A stretch of DNA of 64,000 bases, from contig OX421496.1 of assembly GCA_949126835.1 (NCBI GenBank), positions 21,345,844 to 21,409,843 of the forward strand, given 5' to 3'. The position numbers and the translations under genes were made by a program. A model generated the notes under the pieces. The model was not told the origin of the DNA. It did no database searches and saw only the letters and a program-made list of their open reading frames with translations. Shown here one piece after another: positions 47,792-59,279 of the stretch; positions within the stretch are counted from its first letter, which is position 1; the number at the start of each line of letters is the position of its first letter. Origin of the DNA: Anisus vortex. Lineage: Eukaryota > Mollusca > Gastropoda > Planorbidae.

Positions 47792-49030
47792 AAGTCGGCA
47801 ACCTAAAGCACGCGTGCCAGACTTGGCACGCAGAATGATTTTCAGTGGCACGAGAAAGACCTACAAGAATATTGTTTAATGCAAGTGAAAACAACGTATG
47901 TCAGCATAATTAGTGAGTGCTGCATGGCGAACTACATGTAAATCGCACTGGACGTCGACTGTTTTAGTTCAGGAATGTTTGTATGCAAAACTCTCATCAT
48001 TGGACTTTTAATCTGTGATTGAATCTATTGTTAAGATAGTTAATTGTATAGTTTCTCAAGTCTCTTCTAGAAGAAAGTCATACGGAGTAGGCCTATAGGT
48101 AAAGTCTTGGATAGATTATTTTCTTGTCTGGAAGCAATTAAGATGTATCTTAATGGAAAAATTCCGTTATTGAATGAAGAGAACTGACTGTTGAAGCCAA
48201 TGTTTCTGTATGACTTAACGACACATTTTATTAAGTTAAACTTCCATTTAGAAGACTGTGTCCAAAAGCACTTAAAGTGTTGGGCAACTGGAATGGATTT
48301 GCATTTAAACTGGGCACATCTTTCCGTGAAATCAATTTCAAAACATTTACATATTTCCCTAATTTAAGGCAAATTAAGATAGATGAGCATTTTCAGAAGT
48401 ACACTAGTTATATTAAATCACTTAACTCGTTTGGTATCACTATAGCATCAAATTTGGAGAATTTTCTTGAAGGGAGATAATTAACCTATTTTCTCTCCAT
48501 TAATATTTCTAATATGTTTTTTTTTTTTGTTTCCTTTAAAAAAAAAATTAATGGCTCACAATTTATCACTCTAAAATGATTAAATTACACAAGATAGTTG
48601 AAAATTATATAAATATTTTATGACTAAAGAATGTATACATAGGCTAGATTGCAATTTCTTGTCTTTATATACTTTAAGTGAAAATAAATGTCAGACTAAA
48701 TATCAAACAATAAAGACTTTAAATAGACTATATATTATTACTAGGATAATTTCTTTACAACTAAATTCAAATGTTGATAACTATTAATGTGTAAGTTGAG
48801 AAATGAAATTGTGTATTATCTACGAGTGGACTTTTTTTTTAAAAGTTGATAATAACAAACAGGTTAATTTTTTTAATTAAATATAGAACGCTTTAAGGAT
48901 TTTCTCTATTACGCTCCTCTTCTTTTGGTCTTGGTCTTGCTACGGCACTAAATAAATTGTCATATAAAATAATATAGTTGATCAGTTAGACTTTCAAGCT
49001 GTTCTCATGATGAATGATTCAAAATGATTG
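47792..49030 (+). mobile_element. hAT-family element remnant, copy A, inside the pseudogene
   Basis: It starts GTCGGCAACCTAAAGCACGC, equivalent to the left end of copy B. A decayed transposase stretch at 48150-48480 (KPMFLYDLTTHFIKLNFHL; FPNLRQIKIDEHFQKY) resembles the SCAND3/GTF2IRD2-type hAT group, with a Trp-to-stop change and a frameshift. The right end (TTGGTCTTGCTACGGCACTA) matches copy B but its terminal repeat is lost; boundaries are approximate. Confidence 0.72.
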
Positions 49031-49330
49031 TAATAAATTAAATTGTTGAAATGCAATTTAAAGAAAACATCATAAATTATTGTGCTTCATGATGGTTAAA
49101 ATTATTTATTAAATTTATTTATCCAGGTTGCGATAGACAATGGAAAAACAAGATTCACAGCTTGGGGAATCGAGGTTGACAGAAGGATTAGATGACAAAA
49201 GGAGGATGCCTGGAAAATTAGCAAGAGATGCAGGACTTTCTACAGAAGAAGAAATTGCACGTGTTATGAACAGCGTAATTGATAGACTCAGGAGATATAG
49301 GGCGTTTGCAATCCCGTGACAAAAAGCACG

Positions 49331-49919
49331 TGATTTGTGTTTACTTTGAGTAATGGTGTACAATTAAATATGGCCGCTGTATTAATAAAGTTTCATATAG
49401 GCTCGAGCTTTTTTTAAATGATGTGTTGTGTTTTAAGTCTTATTAAGATTTAAGCTGTATTATGTATGTTAAATAAAATAGGCTATTTTATTATTATCAT
49501 AGACATAGATCATAGACGATGTGAGCCTAATAGTGACTTGACTAGATAGCCTATTCACCAACAATATCACTTGACATCGTAGCCTAGCCTACGAAACATT
49601 AAAAGTGTAGGCCTATAAAGTGAAATTGAAAGTGTAAATAGGTCTAGCCGGCCCTAGCCTAATCACATTAATTAATTAATCTACAGTACTACTATTTACC
49701 TCCTTATTTTTGAGTAGGATAGCCAATATATGTGAATTTTGCATGATAAAGAAGTAGGCCTACTTCACTTTTACCACGTTACGTTTGTACCTCAAGTGGG
49801 TTCTATATTTACACAAATACGTCACTAAATTTACACAAAAAAACTTAAGCTCCGCCTTCTGAGAACGCTCTAATAATACGTTTTTACGTCTAAAAAAAAA
49901 GCTTAACACCAAATTGGGA
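49331..49919. other. Unassigned part of the hAT pseudogene locus
   Basis: No coding similarity visible; several TAGGCCTA-type palindromes. Confidence 0.5.
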
Positions 49920-50156
49920 TTTTTACTAGACGTCAAAACTCTTTTCGCGGAGACTGCAAAATGTGCCCGGACTGAAGTTGTACCGGAAACTTTGGATCTT
50001 CTTGGTTTTGTTGTTTCGTATGGAGGACGTATTTCCGAATATGAGCATTTCACTGCAAATACCTCTAACGATTGCTGTTTCATTTGCAAGCTGTGAGCGG
50101 TCCTTCAGCAAACTTATTTTGTATTATTTAATTCAATGGGACAAGATCGTCTGAGT

Positions 50157-51256
50157 CAGGGGCCAGCAACCTAGGGCACGCAAAGCGATTTTCAATGGCA
50201 CGCGAGAGACTTCCTTTTATTGATGAAAAAACAAAACATTTTCCAGTTCTTAATGAGGAAAACTGAATGTTGAAGACGATGTTTGAGAATGACAGAGATT
50301 TCAGTTAATTGAACGCATTTACAAGGACGGGTTATATCAAGTGGGCTAAATGGACAAAAAATTAATGTAGGAAATGTTTATTTACAATTGTTTAACGTAA
50401 ATCAATTGTATACCTCTAATAATTAAATATTCTAATAAATACCATGATGCTGGATTTATAAAAAGAAATAATAATTAGTCAGTAATATTTGTTATATTAC
50501 AAAACATAACTTGTTTGGCATCAATATTGAATCAAAATTAGAAACTTTATTTGAATTAAAGGGAGATAATTAACCCGTTTTATTTATGCTATTATTTCTA
50601 ATATTATTGTGTTTCTTATTTTTCTTTTATAATAGACTAAATGGCCTACAACTTATAACGTTATAATGACCAAACTGTAAAATGTAGTTGAAAATTATAT
50701 AAATATTAGATCTATATGACTGAAACATTTCATGCACATTTTTTAAGCATTACATTAACTACCCAGTTTGTATGATTACTACGTATGAATTCCGCTCAAC
50801 TATTGTGTATGTATCTCATAATCTAACATTAAGCAAATTAAAGACAATTTCAGTTAAACTGATAATAAACTATCATAAATATTATCAGTTGCTAGATCCT
50901 TATCTGGACAACCAAATGATAATGTTTACAAATTCATTACCAAAAATGTGAAAGTTTGGTAATATTATTTTTTTGGTATAAATGCAAATAAAAAGGTTGA
51001 TAATCACAAAAGGGTTAATTATTGTTATTAAATATAAAACCATAGTCTATGATAAAACGCTTTACCGTTTTTTTCCCCATGACTTTCCTTTGCTTTTGGC
51101 CTTGGTCTTGCTACGGAGTTAATTTGTCTTATAAAAAAAAAAAAAAAAAACAAGTAGGCTATAATAAAGCAGGTTGACTTTTAAGCTGTTGGCACGCTGA
51201 ATGGTTTAGAAATCCTAGTTTGGCACACATAATTAGCAAAAGGTTGCCGACCCCTG
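50157..51256 (+). mobile_element. hAT-family element, copy B, with perfect 8-bp target duplication
   Basis: Terminal repeats CAGGGGCCAGCAACC and GGTTGCCGACCCCTG are flanked by GTCTGAGT on both sides (50149-50156 and 51257-51264). The interior is diverged and non-coding but alignable with copy A (for example GGGAGATAATTAACC at the same relative place). It lies exactly within the dimerisation region of the older pseudogene, whose reading resumes after the duplication. Confidence 0.92.
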
Positions 51257-51769
51257 GTCTGAGTGATATTGCACTCCCTAGCATCGAAAGAGAAACACTT
51301 GAGAATATTCATTTTGACAACGTGATTGACGAGTTTGCGACAGTCAAATCAAGGAGGATCAATTTGTTGTAGACTATGTCTATTCCAGTCATGTATAATT
51401 AATTAGTATAGTATATTTTATTTTCAAATAAATTGTTTACAACCCCCCCCCCTTGTCACACATCGTCACAAAAAGTCAGACCCCCTTCAAATATGACATC
51501 ACAAAATTTGCACCCCCCCCCCCCCTCCTAAAAGATATTTTTCTAAAATGCAGATTTACAGGTTCCAAATTATTATTTTTTTCGTCAACGTTTTGTAATT
51601 AATGAATTTTGTATTAGGCTACACAAAAGAAAAATCGAAAGTGTAATTATAAAAATATCATGTGCACAAAAATAAATGCTTTAGTAGAATCAGAACAACT
51701 TAAAAAAAATAAGTTTATAAAAAAACAACAACACAAAATGTATGTTTGTCATGCATTATCCCATTGTGA

Positions 51770-52490
51770 TGAAAAATTCTCCTTCATGGAATAAATGGGG
51801 AAAGTATTGGTCTCTTCATCAGGTGAAATGGATATTCCATTCAAATCTTCTTCATCTATCCATTCAGCACTCTCTCCATTTTCTTCATTTGCGATAATAA
51901 CCATTAGTTCACGTTGCCTATGTGCAGCAACTCTTTGTGGCCTGATAGGTTTGGGAGGAATAATTGATTCCTGCTTGTGTGTTTATTGAATGGCTGCGCA
52001 GCATGACTAACGAAGCGAAGTACAAAAGACATTTTTTGCAAATCCCATCGCTAAGAACAGATTGTATTGACGGACAGTACAAATCGTATGGAATCAAACG
52101 GTAAGGATTTGATGACATAGTAAGGATATCATCCACTTTCAGACTTTGAGCTGCAAACAGGCAAACAGAGATGGAAACTTATATGCGACGCTCCATCTAT
52201 TGTCTGTTCAGGAATTTTCAGACCTTCGCCTGATTGAACAACTGGCAAAGAAGGTGGAAACAGTCTCTCTGTTCCTAGCACTGAAATATGAGCTTATTGG
52301 TTTTGAACATCACTTTTTGTCGGTGCATTTTACAATTTGAGTTAAATGAACGTCAAACCATTTTTGATCTTTAGACAACATGTGTTCTTCATCGATCTCT
52401 GAGACTGTTGGGTCAATAAATTCTGCCACTGTTGGAAAATTATCGACTACCAACTGTGACCAAAGTTCAGCCTGTAAACTGAAAATTCTT
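51770..52490 (-). pseudogene. Broken ORF of an unnamed family with a CxxC-H finger-like motif
   Basis: Minus-strand reading gives conserved-looking blocks: AELWSQLVVDNFPTVAEFID, DQKWFDVHLTQIVKCTDKK, a TGA where a Cys is expected, SSNPYRLIPYDLYCPSIQ, DGICKKCLLYFASLVMLRSH (CX2C then His, finger-like), and RQRELMVIIANEENGESAEW followed by IDEEDL. Frames change between blocks. It resembles a repetitive invertebrate protein family I cannot name, perhaps transposon-borne. Confidence 0.55.
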
Positions 52491-52637
52491 CTTTTCTAAA
52501 TCAGCATCTATGGTAACACCTCTAACGTTCAAGTGACTACCATAGTGGTCATGTGGTAGGCCTAATATCAACCCAGTAAGTTCCTTACTGATTGGCGCCA
52601 TTTTCCTTTCGATATATAATATAGGCCTAGGCCTATA

Positions 52638-52640
52638 TAT

Positions 52641-52729
<89 letters not shown>

Positions 52730-52732
52730 TAG
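52638..52732. repeat. TA and GA microsatellite
   Basis: A TA run (about 52638-52682) followed directly by a GA run (52683-52732). A second TA run is at 52773-52793. Confidence 0.95.
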
Positions 52733-52799
52733 GCCTGTTTGTTTGTGGGTGACGTACACACATAAATAGCTATATATATATATATATATATATACTTAT

Positions 52800-55700
52800 A
52801 TTAGTGTCGGTTTGAATTTGTGTACTTTCGTCATCTCTTATAGTTTCTGGCAATCCTCTTCTCCCAGTCATAATTTGCTGACTGGTTTCATGTCTCTTTG
52901 GCGGACATCTTTGTAGGCTAACAGATGCATGGGTGGACAGTTATCCGCGTACCAATGTCCAGCCCTCCATAGAGAAAGTCCTTGGAAATTCCACCAAGAT
53001 CATCGTAGGCCTAAGTAAGCCCTATTTACATAGGTCTTGATTTGGCCCAGGTCCATTCCTTTTTCATATGATAGAGCCACTTATGATGACGAACATATTA
53101 TGCTGCGAACATTAGCACGTCTAAAAAAGCCTCTCTTTTGGGCACTAATTTGGTCTGATTTATTTATTTTTTTGCATAGAATGTGACGCAGACACGTGGA
53201 GGCTTATTTAGCTTAGCCTACATTCATTGGGCGCATTGGTTGATAATGTCTCGCTGCCATTAACCAAATGTGCGTTCGCGTATAAGCTTTTGTGTAGGAG
53301 GGGAACAGAAAGAGTGAGGAAAAGACATGTAGGAGAGGAAGTTGGGCTATATTTATTAGTAAGATAGTTGTTAAATACCGTCAAAATGAAACACTTTATA
53401 AGCCTATAAGGTATAGGCCTAAGTCTTTCTTGCTGAGTGGCATCTGGGCATAGAATGGGAATTACCTGAACAAACCAGGAAATCCAACCACTTAAAATCA
53501 TTTAAAACCTACTCTAAATGCAAGACTTTATTTATATACTCATACCACGAATAAGAGTAGGATACATTAATCTTTTGTATAGAAGGAGTGCCTGTAACAT
53601 ATAAGATACAATAAATGAGAGAGGGGAAGTTATAGTTTTTTGTGCATATAGCATACATTGGCCCTATATTATTAGAATAATGTTTAGGCAACACAGGCCA
53701 AAATAACAGAGAAGATAATAAGAGATGCTTACTTTTCTCTAGTAGGCTACACAGTGTGTTAATATCAGATTACAGAATAAAGTCCTAAATCAAATTATAT
53801 TCTGTAGTTATAGGATTGACTTTTAAAATACTGCATTCTTAGAAATATTGCAATAATATAAATATATAAAACTTCCTTACTGTTTGATTACCTTGTAAAA
53901 ATTTTTTGACACAACAATTGAATTCACAGTTTTTGCTCTTTAAATAAAACATAAATATATCTCTACTATAATTTCTTAGTATTCGTATGTTTTGTAAAAC
54001 TTATTAAAAAACTTTTTTATGAAATGTTAGATGAATTTGATCTACATGTAAGTTTACACATTTCCTTAAAAAAGACATGAAAAAACAACAACAACACAGA
54101 AATAAACCAACAACTAAATAATACCACTACAGTAATATTAATACCACATTACTTTTATTTGATTAAATTTGTCATTTGTGATCAAGGCAAGATATAAGCA
54201 ATCACAATTGAGCAGTGTAATACCTCTCTCTCTCTCTCTTTCTCTAATCCCATTATACTTATAAGTAGAGCTATATACCACTTTATGCTTCATTCCTTAC
54301 AACACAGACAGTTGAATGCTTGAAATGGTTGGCCAGTTCATTTATAGTATATACTTGGCTATGACAAAAAAAAGTTATAAGAACATTGCCTACAAAAATA
54401 TATATATAATATAATAATAATAAAAACTATGTACATATTTATAGAAGAAAAAAATATCCACAGCAATTATGCTAATGTGCATGCAATATTACAATGTTAC
54501 CAAATGAAATAGTCACTGTATAGCTCCAGAAACAACAACAGAGAAAACAATTAGAAAAAGTAAATAAATCATCATATACATATGTATAAATATTTGTAAA
54601 GAATATATATAAATATAAAAAAGATTTTCATCTGAACGTTAAGACAAAAAGAAGACATCTCTACTAGTTAATACTATGTCACAAGTATATCAATGTAGTT
54701 AATAATTTTTATCCTATTCCTTAGTTTAAGTCTTAGATATTAAATAAGAAAAAGCATTTTCCCCACATCAACAGCACAGTTCCAGCAATGTTATAAACAA
54801 GTATTGCCATGCTAAATCCTATCTTTGGTTATTTATTACATGCACATAAATGAAGAAGTGAGACTGTTGAGAAGAAGTATATGCCTTCATGCAAATGCAA
54901 TAAGAAGTAAAAAAACAGAGATTTGAATCAATTGATATAAAGAACATTGATAGATATTAAAAGAAAATCTTCTTCTGTGACTATGGCAGTTACATGAGTT
55001 CAGTATGCACAAGATAAATTGATTTTTTTGTAAAAATATGTTTAACATGAATGCAAAAAAAAAAAAAAATAAGCAACAAAAAAAATGAAATAATGTAAAA
55101 GTCCATTGGAATCATAATGTATGACAATCAAACATACAGTAATATTAATATAATACAAAAAATACAATTTTAAATAAAAAAATTACAATTTGATATGTTA
55201 AAAGATTATTGTCTTAATCTTTAAAATAAGAATTTTTTTCTTCTATTACTTTTAAAACCTAAGTAATCATTAAAACTATCAAAAAAACAAATTAACTTAT
55301 TGACCTATTTTACTATCAGGTCTCCTTTTGTATGCGCAAACATTTTCAAAATGCAAAGAAAAAAACATTTGTTTTGCTTTTTCTAAAAATTAATTATTTA
55401 AAAAATTATAAAATCACTCATAGCTTATATGAAGTAATGGATTGGCATTTAATAACTTTTTTTTATAATAATGAGTCTTAAAATATCATATTACCTGAGT
55501 TAAAAAATAACCTTTTTTTAATATTGAGCACAATGCAAACAATATTTATTTTAGGTATTACAATTATTACATTTCATTTTTGTCTCTTGTAGCGATTGGG
55601 GTTGTGTTTTATCACATTTACTAGGAAAAATATAATATAAAAATAATCAATATAATTTCATAAAGAACATGTTTATATTAAAAATAGCTTTCTCTGTGGT

Positions 55701-57966
55701 TGAAGACTTATAAATAATAAGAATCAAAGCTGTCTTTGCTTCATTTTCAGCAGTCTATATTCCAACTGCCTTTTATTAGGCCAATAGCCTACACACAAAA
55801 CCCTTAGCTCTAAAATTTAAATGTAAGATTTAATAAATTAAAGTAAAAGATATTTGTAATCTTTTTAACTGATTTAAAATGCAGGTTTAAATGTTAGCAT
55901 GTTAACAAATGCTGTATACATTGTTATATTTCTATAAGAGCATGTTTATTATTCACCTTAACAAAACACACATGAAAATAACATTAAATTGTTTGTAACA
56001 AAATCAAGAGCTTGTAAAAATTGAAGACAATATCAATAGCTACTTATTATGACATGCATATAGCTAGGTAGAAATATGTATAGCTAGAGACATTAAAAGG
56101 TACTTGCATGGGTATTGTGGCTTTTAGATAAATACAATGAACTAAAATCTAAGCAATAGTAATAATAATATAAAAAATGGTTTTTAAAAAGATAAAATTA
56201 ATATCTGAGTGAACTTTGTAAATTATTGCATAATTTTAAAAGAAATTATAAATATAAAACATTTGGAAAATATGTTCTTGTTATAATGACTTGATATAGA
56301 ATTGCATGACTTTACACACTATTTCTTCCACACAGGACCACATCACATTAACTGCTAAAAGCATTTTAATATTCTATTGAATTTTAGTCATTTGCTTGAT
56401 TAGCCTTAAAAGTAGATCAGAACAAAGCTATAAGCTCATTCAAGTTACTTTTGCTAAGTCATGATTATTCATTGTGGGGAAAATTAACGCTGTAATTGTA
56501 ATAATTCTATAAGATTTTTTGTTCTTCTTTTTTTCATCTTATACTACTAATGTTAAAAAAAATATTGAGCTTAAATATTAATATTATTTATATTATTAAT
56601 TATTAATATTAATTTATTATTGACCATTTAATGTACTTGGGTAATATCATTTAAAGTCTGCAAAAAGAAAATGCTTTCACTTACCATTAAAATGGTAAAT
56701 TTTATTCTTTAATCATTTAAACATGTCATTACAACACTTAGACTAATAAAAAAAATATCACATTGTCATAAAAGTGTTTAAATAAAAAAATAATAATAAT
56801 TGCATGTCCATATATTATTTATAGATGTCTTTTTTTACATTATTCTCAAAGTATTAATCTTTCTAACTGCAAACAAATAAAATATCAAAATGGTATTTAT
56901 TATTTGCACTGACCACACAAAAAGTTTTTTGGCAGGTGATTGTGCAAAAACAAATTAAAAAATGGTATTTGAAACATGCAATAAGATACGAATATGTACA
57001 GTACTAAAATAAAAAATGTAAAAAAAAGTGTTAATATTATTTTTAACCTGATGTAAAAAAAATGCTTACAAAAAGTATAGAATTTTTAAATACATTTTAT
57101 TGTTGTTCTTATTGATGTTTTGGCTTTAAGCATATATTTATTAATGAATTAAAAAGCATTAAGGCATAAACATTTAAAAAGCAAATATATGAATCAACAT
57201 GAAAGTGTTTATGTTGTTTTTTGTCTATGATGTAGATATAACTTAGCAGTCATTAATTATAATTTGGTTTTGATAATATAAATATCAGTATCAATAAAAG
57301 CCAAAAAAAAAAACTTTTTTTAACTTCTTACAGAAGAAATATAATGTTATTTAAAAAAAAAAAAAATTAAGTGTGTTTAAAAAAAGATGTACTTTCAAAC
57401 AAATTCTTAGCATAAAGGACAATGCAACTGAATATATAAAAATAATTTATTCAGTTATAAACTGAAAATTGAGGCAGTGCTGGCTGAGCATACGATTAAT
57501 GAAAGCCCAAGCATGGCTGAGCTTTTTATTTCTTATTGGTGTAAATAAAGCATTCTAATAAACTGCTAATTTAAATAAACAAAAATTAATTTTTATATAA
57601 AAAACAACAATATCATAAAAGTCTAAATATTTAATGCTGAAAACTTAACAAATTCAACATCAATGTTAATGTTGTTGAAACCTAATTTTGATTATTTTTT
57701 GTCAGGTTTTGTGATAGCTTTTAGCCATTAAAAAAACAAAAAATCAATGAGCATGCTTTCTCTAACACTTTTGCTTGTCTAATAAATACACAAACTTATA
57801 TAATAAAAGTACAAGTATACCTAGAAAGGTGCACCACACATACATATCAAATTAGTGGAGTTAAACAAGTAACAATATCATATACAGCGTATGAAAAAGT
57901 ATTAATATACAATAATGGAATTATAACAATAAAAAATTGCATGAAAAATACTTGTTAATAGAAGCC

Positions 57967-58015
<49 letters not shown>

Positions 58016-59186
58016 TAATTATGTATATTTATACAAATTATAAATACTTAATATATAAGAACAGTTTTATGTCAACATATACAATAGTTAAAAAATGTTC
58101 TGCTTTCAACAGGTTATGGTTTTACAATATTACAGTCATTAGGATATTTGTTTAAATATTTGTATTGTCATAAATACTTTAAATAAAATAAATTAATTCT
58201 TTAACATCTTTTGGAATGACTACTTTTGGCTAACTTTGTACAATGTTTTTCCTCTAAACCTTTTTTTGTGAACAAAATTTTTTCATTTATTGTTAGAGAT
58301 TAATTTAAAATAAAATAGATCTAGTTCAAGTAAATATAAATTTCAAATATTAAAAAAAAATAATTCTGCCTTAAGTAATTTAGAAATAACCACTTTAAAA
58401 CGGCTGATAATATTCTATTTTTATATTAATTATAGAATCAACTAATTATCTGTATGGAATTTTAAAAAAATCTTTATCAAATAGTTGAAAATTTAACACT
58501 TTACAAAGCACTTTGCGGTGATATTGTGTATGATACTTTAAAAAAATAGACTAAAAATTTACATAACAAATAATTATGTTTTCAGAATTGTACGTAATAC
58601 TTAAAATTAGTCTTGTTTGAATCATTACACATTTCATGATTTACATTGTTATATCGATTCATTTTTTTTTTTCAAGATGTTAATTTCATCAATTAATAAT
58701 GTGAGTTAGTCTTCTCATTAGTTTTGCTTGAAATTTAAGAAAAATATTTTCATTCTCAATAAGACCATTTTTATGTAATAAAAGATTGAATAAGTATAGT
58801 TAAAATTTTTTTTTACACAGGATTGTATAAGATAACAAAAGCAAAATCAATGAAGAAAAATACAGTGACAGAATTTTACTATGCATATATAAAATATATT
58901 TATAATAAAGAAAGTATAATATAAGAAATATCTCTTTTGCTTTCAGATATATTAAGAAAAATCAATAATAAGTAAAGTTTTATTTTTTTAATCACTTATC
59001 ATTTTTTTTACATACCGAAAAATTTCCCTGTACCAGATTAGGGATTCATTAACTAAATAGTCTTGTCTTACATTTTAAAAAAATCAAAATAATAATAAAA
59101 TGAGTAGCTTCCCTTCATTTTGAAGTATCATTAATAGGACTCCATACAAGAAACAAATAAATACACATTTGATATCAAATTTACTG
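52800..59186. other. AT-rich gene-free region, possible long 3' UTR of the ADAMTS gene
   Basis: No coding or transposon features recognised. From about 53.7 kb to the stop codon of the ADAMTS-like gene the sequence is uniformly AT-rich and has no recognisable element, unlike the rest of the window. It may be a several-kilobase 3' UTR on the minus strand, but no decisive poly(A) site can be assigned. TA microsatellite at 57971-58012. Confidence 0.4.
57971..58012. repeat. TA microsatellite
   Basis: Uninterrupted TA dinucleotides over about 42 bases. Confidence 0.95.
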
Positions 59187-59279
59187 TCATCTCAATAGGT
59201 CCAATTTAAGTCCAATTTTTGGGTCTGGAGCACATACTCCACAGTATCCACCACATACACCACGGATTATCTGCCCATC
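59187..59279 (-). CDS. ADAMTS-like GON exon 6, C-terminus
   Basis: DGQIIRGVCGGYCGVCAPDP and IGLKLDLL before the TGA match human [20 protein letters not shown] and TGLEVRVL. The protein ends at nearly the same place as the human one. Confidence 0.95.
   Translation of the reverse strand, partial: DGQIIRGVCGGYCGVCAPDPKIGLKLDLLR

Larger units (their letters stand above)
47117..51372 (+). pseudogene. hAT transposase pseudogene (ZMYM1-like, DUF4371 type), broken and interrupted
   Basis: Three recognisable parts in order. 47117-47469: an open part with ETRWSARTEAVKAIYEGLDE and FLVLLHFWNIILGKIDRVQK, as in ZMYM1-like hAT proteins. 49130-49318: TRFTAWGIEVDRRIR, then a frame change and RRMPGKLARDAGLSTEEEIA. 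49920-50156 plus 51265-51372: the C-terminal dimerisation region (LPLTIAVSFASCERSFSKL, then IERETLENIHFDNVIDEF), ending at TAG 51372. Frameshifts and two later insertions show it is dead. hAT proteins excise and insert 8-bp-target transposons. Confidence 0.85.

Noticed and set aside
51443..51525. Paired poly-C tracts as a terminal repeat or G-quadruplex locus
   Set aside because: Both runs are on the same strand and the flanks show no inverted symmetry or target duplication. Probably an old repeat fragment.
52467..52763. Open frames rich in Ser-Leu and Ile-Tyr
   Set aside because: Translation of GA and TA microsatellites.
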